From contig JAAAUF010000765.1 in the NCBI GenBank assembly GCA_015499985.1, positions 1-20,271 on the forward strand: DNA of 20,271 bases, written 5' to 3'. Every line of letters begins with the position of its first letter. The stretch's first letter is position 1. Position numbers and translations under genes: made by a program. The stretch comes from Haplosporangium gracile (Eukaryota; Mortierellomycota; Mortierellomycetes; Mortierellales; Mortierellaceae). Below the pieces are notes generated by a model. The model searched no databases. It was not told where the DNA came from and saw only the letters and a list, made by a program, of their open reading frames with translations. This document shows, piece after piece, positions 17,402 to 20,271 of the stretch.

Positions 17402-20144
17402 TCAACGACGCTCCTTCTCCTTATACTTGACAAACTCAACCAAGTTCATCGACGCCTCGTCCGCCCGATTTCTCAAATCACGGTCCTTGCGTCTGTCGAT
17501 ATTCCTGACCATGAACTTGACCATCTTCACCATTCCTTTCAGCTCCTGGTTGAAATTGCCTTGCACATAGACGGGCAAGTCATAGTCAAACTCGGCGTCC
17601 GCGTAAATGTCGTAAATCGCATTTAGTGCCTCAACACATGCGTCTGTGCTTGGCTTGTTCTTCAGTAAATTGATCAAAAACTCTCCAATCACCTATGTCA
17701 CATTTAAATAGCGAAAGATTGTTAGCTGGGTGTTATATCAGAGCAAATCACATAACAAGAGGCATTCTGCAAAGTAGCAAAAGAGAGGTGTACCTTGTTG
17801 GTCTCAATGGCGCCTTGGCGTCTGGCAATGACTCCCAGGCATCCGATGGCCTTGACGCGCATGCTGTCGGATGTCGTCGAAGAGTAGGCACCCATCAGGG
17901 CAGGGACATGGAAATCGCTCAGGGGCACCTGGGTATCCAGACCACGGGCCAAAGTCCACAGGCATCCGACCATAGCATCCAGAATAGCGCCACGCATCTC
18001 CTGGCCCTTCTCCTCGGCTCCAACCTGAACGCCCTTTCCTGCAACAGTACCAGCCTGCTGGAACAACCACACCCAGCACTGCTCAGCATCGGATTTCCGG
18101 TGCTTATACCACCACTTTCCGGGAACCGCATCCGCCATGGTTAACAAAAAGTTGTTCAATGCCTCAATTGCTCTTAAGTGGGTCGTAGCCAACTGTGCGG
18201 TGATCAGAGGTGCCACAGTGGCGGGTGTAGGGATCTCCTGCTCAGGAAACGAAAGAGGGGTAGGAGTTCCGAGATTGATGAGAGCGGGGAAGACAGTGTT
18301 GATAAGGATGTTGATGATGGGGTGACCAGAGAGATCCATGGGTGTCTCTGCAGAGGCTGCGGCCAGCTGTTCCATTTCCCGCAAGGTATTCTTATCCAAG
18401 TCGTTGTCCTTCTTCTCGGCATCCTCCATCTCTTCCTCGTCCTCATCAGCCTCCATCTCGTCATCATCTCCAGCATCGTCCTTCAACTCTTCCTCCTGTT
18501 CGTCCTCGTGGTCTACGCCTTCGACAGACTCTGTGCAAATGTTGGCAATCAACTCTAACGCGAGCTGAAGAGTTTGCAAGCGGGTCTCGATCAATGCAAG
18601 AGTCTGCTCCTCTGTCGTTGCGGGCTGGTTGGGCTTGGAAAGATCGACCTCCTGCTTCTGTGCGTTCTATTTTCCGATATTTCAAAAACCATGTTAGTTT
18701 TGCTCTCTCCACTTCGCTTAAGCGCCTCTAACAACAAAATATGTAATATTACTTACAACAACCTGGGCGGCAGCGGCGGCTTCGGCGCTAGCCTTCTGGA
18801 GATCGTAGCTCAAGGCACTGCTCAAGACAGGGAGGACAGCGCCGTGGATGTCTGAAAAGTCGCTTTCGGCAGCCTTGGGCGAGATGATGGTGCGCAAGTT
18901 GATGACAATACCGGCAGCCAAAGTCTTGATCAAGAGTTCCTCCTCTGCATTGACGTTCAATCCAAGAATGTTCTTGAGAGGCTGAATGTAGCTGGGGTTC
19001 TTGACAAAGACAACACGGCAGTCGGGGTTGTCGTCCGTCAATGTGTACAGGCACTGGGCTATTTCGTCCGCATATGAATAGGGATGCTGTTAGTCAATAA
19101 TCTCACTCTCGCTCTTTCTCGTTCTATCTCCCTCACTTCTTCTCGCTCTTCACTTTTTCTCAGTCTCTCTGAGGCTCATTCTTTTCCTCTTTTTCTGTCT
19201 CCTTCTTTTCTCTCTCCCTTGTAATATCTTCCACTCTCTTTCCCGCCCTCTTTCTCTCCCTATCCCTCTACCTCTCCGCCTCCATAACTCTCTCCTTCCA
19301 CTTGATCCATGTGTTCCTGAAGAAACAACAAATACATGTTTGCCCAATAGCTCCCAACTGATCCAAATTGATGCACGTACCAGCGGCGACAATGACTTTG
19401 GGAGGGATCTTGTCAACGTTGCTCATGAAGGACATCAGGAAGGGGATCATGTCCAGCTTGTTGACAAACTTGAGCGCCTTCTCCGAGTTCTCGGCCATGG
19501 CCCAGATGACACTGATGACGTTCTCGGCCCAGTCCCAGACAGTCTTCCTCTTGTCCTGCTCTTCGGCACTAACAGCGGCTCCGCTGAGCATGGTGTCGAT
19601 CATGTTTCCGAGAGGGGGGATCAGGGCAGTGACAGGGGTGAGGACGCTCTTGTTGTACATCTCGCTGATGACCTCGTCGCCTCCGACCACAGTCAAGTTA
19701 CGAAGAGCTCCGAGGGCCTCGACCACGACCTCATGGACAGAGTCGGTCAGACGATCGATCAGGGCGCCAATCAAGTTTTTGCTAAGCATCAGTCTGCGGG
19801 TTCCTGCATCGTGCATCAACAAGTTGCTTGCGCCTGCTGCCGCCCACGCGCGCTCGTTGGCGTCAGGCGACGACAACTATTCGTATTGGTTGTTCAGTGT
19901 GAGAGATGAAAGTGTTAGATATGATGGGGAATATCAGTTGGGAGTTAGAGCAGCTATTGAGACCGACAATCAGACCGATAGAAAGAGTTGAGTGAGTCAA
20001 GTCAAGTACCTTGGCAATCAAGGGGAGGATGGTCTCCATGGGAACAGTCTGAAGACTCTCGACCTCTGCGATTTCCGCGTTGGTCTGCATTCCTGTGGCG
20101 TTGTGGCGGACCTGCTTCTTCTTGTTGTTCTTGACTTTTCCCAT
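17402..20144 (-). CDS. SYO1: Syo1/HEATR3-type symportin (5S RNP assembly factor)
   Basis: By family, it binds uL18 (Rpl5) and uL5 (Rpl11), carries them into the nucleus with an importin, and chaperones 5S RNP assembly. Exons: 20144-20010, 19876-19381, 19058-18757, 18666-17794, 17692-17402; introns of 133, 322, 90 and 101 nt, all GT-AG with matching phases; 2097 nt, 698 aa. Start: CACCATGG context, Met followed by basic GKVKNNKKKQVR. N-terminal ARM-like repeats include EALGALRNLTVVGGDEV; AQCLYTLTDDNP closely resembles AYCLQTVTEDNP of human HEATR3 as I recall it. An acidic loop lies at residues about 360-402 (18522-18394), then HEAT-like C-terminal repeats ending ALNAIYDIYAD ... LVEFVKYKEKERR, as at the HEATR3 C-terminus. 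Length fits the family (human about 680, yeast about 620). An in-frame upstream ATG at 20258 could add 38 residues but is less likely. Confidence 0.92.
18394..18522 (-). other. Acidic loop of the Syo1-like protein (residues about 360-402)
   Basis: A run dominated by Asp/Glu (for example DDDEMEADEDEEEMEDAEKK) separates the N-terminal and C-terminal repeat domains. In characterised Syo1 a loop between the ARM and HEAT parts contributes to ribosomal-protein binding. Equating the two is inference from position and charge. Confidence 0.7.
19090..19310. repeat. C/T-rich tract (plus strand) in intron 2 of the Syo1-like gene
   Basis: About 220 bp almost wholly C/T on the plus strand, so GA-rich in the pre-mRNA. 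It makes this intron (322 nt) the longest of the gene. The true acceptor AATAG at 19063-19059 follows it. Confidence 0.75.
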
Positions 20145-20271
20145 GGTGACTGAAGAGAGGGTAGGTGATTCGAAAGGAGGGTTGATGGGTTGAACTTCGA
20201 AACAATGCCCTTCTTGGACTCTAACAAAAAAAAAAAAGGACAGCAGGACATCCACCATGCAGGATGACGCG
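20145..20271 (-). promoter_or_regulatory. 5' leader of the Syo1-like gene, cut by the window edge
   Basis: The minus strand has a T run (20226-20237) followed at once by GTTAG, which looks like the polypyrimidine tract and acceptor of a 5' UTR intron. Beyond it is an ATG at 20258-20256, in frame with the main start and without an intervening stop. The window ends before any promoter can be judged. Confidence 0.4.

Noticed and set aside
19340..19991. Antisense frames of 189-207 codons opposite the Syo1-like gene
   Set aside because: Shadows; they also run across the intron at 19877-20009.

Overview
The window comes from a filamentous fungus, most likely an early-diverging one of the Mortierella type (Mortierellomycota). 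This rests on intron-rich genes with short GT-AG introns, long homopolymer and pyrimidine/purine runs between genes, and a NACHT-pentapeptide-WD40 receptor-like gene of a kind I associate with Mortierella genomes. The lineage call is inference. All three recognisable genes lie on the minus strand. I saw no tRNA, rRNA, CRISPR array, plasmid feature or intact transposon.

77-4549 (minus) is a decayed STAND/NLR-like gene. Homology runs in order through a helical ARM-like N-terminal region, a NACHT NTPase, a short pentapeptide-repeat block and about eleven WD40 repeats. It is broken by about seven frame changes and three in-frame stops. Its 5' end is unresolved: a branch-point/acceptor pair at 4550-4574 suggests an upstream exon. 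4575-5781 is non-coding flank.

5812-12200 (minus) is an eleven-exon M1 zinc aminopeptidase of the puromycin-sensitive/Ape2 type, predicted at 1113 aa. GAMEN, HEXXH-X18-E and the catalytic Tyr are all present. It differs from the family in three ways: a roughly 243-residue His/Gln/Ser/Ala-rich C-terminal tail, Phe instead of Asn just before the third zinc ligand, and a 1247-nt second intron. Upstream lies about 0.8 kb of almost pure purine (plus strand), probably its promoter/leader.

13019-17401 is a 4.4-kb stretch with no convincing gene. It holds simple repeats, small hairpins and a few short open segments of uncertain meaning.

17402-20144 (minus) is a five-exon gene for a Syo1/HEATR3-type symportin (698 aa), which co-imports uL18 (Rpl5) and uL5 (Rpl11) for 5S RNP assembly. 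It has an acidic loop between its N- and C-terminal repeat domains. The three genes show no obvious functional link. The possibly new elements are the His-rich aminopeptidase tail, the multi-module STAND architecture preserved as a relic, and the coding-like islands in the oversized intron and the intergenic region.
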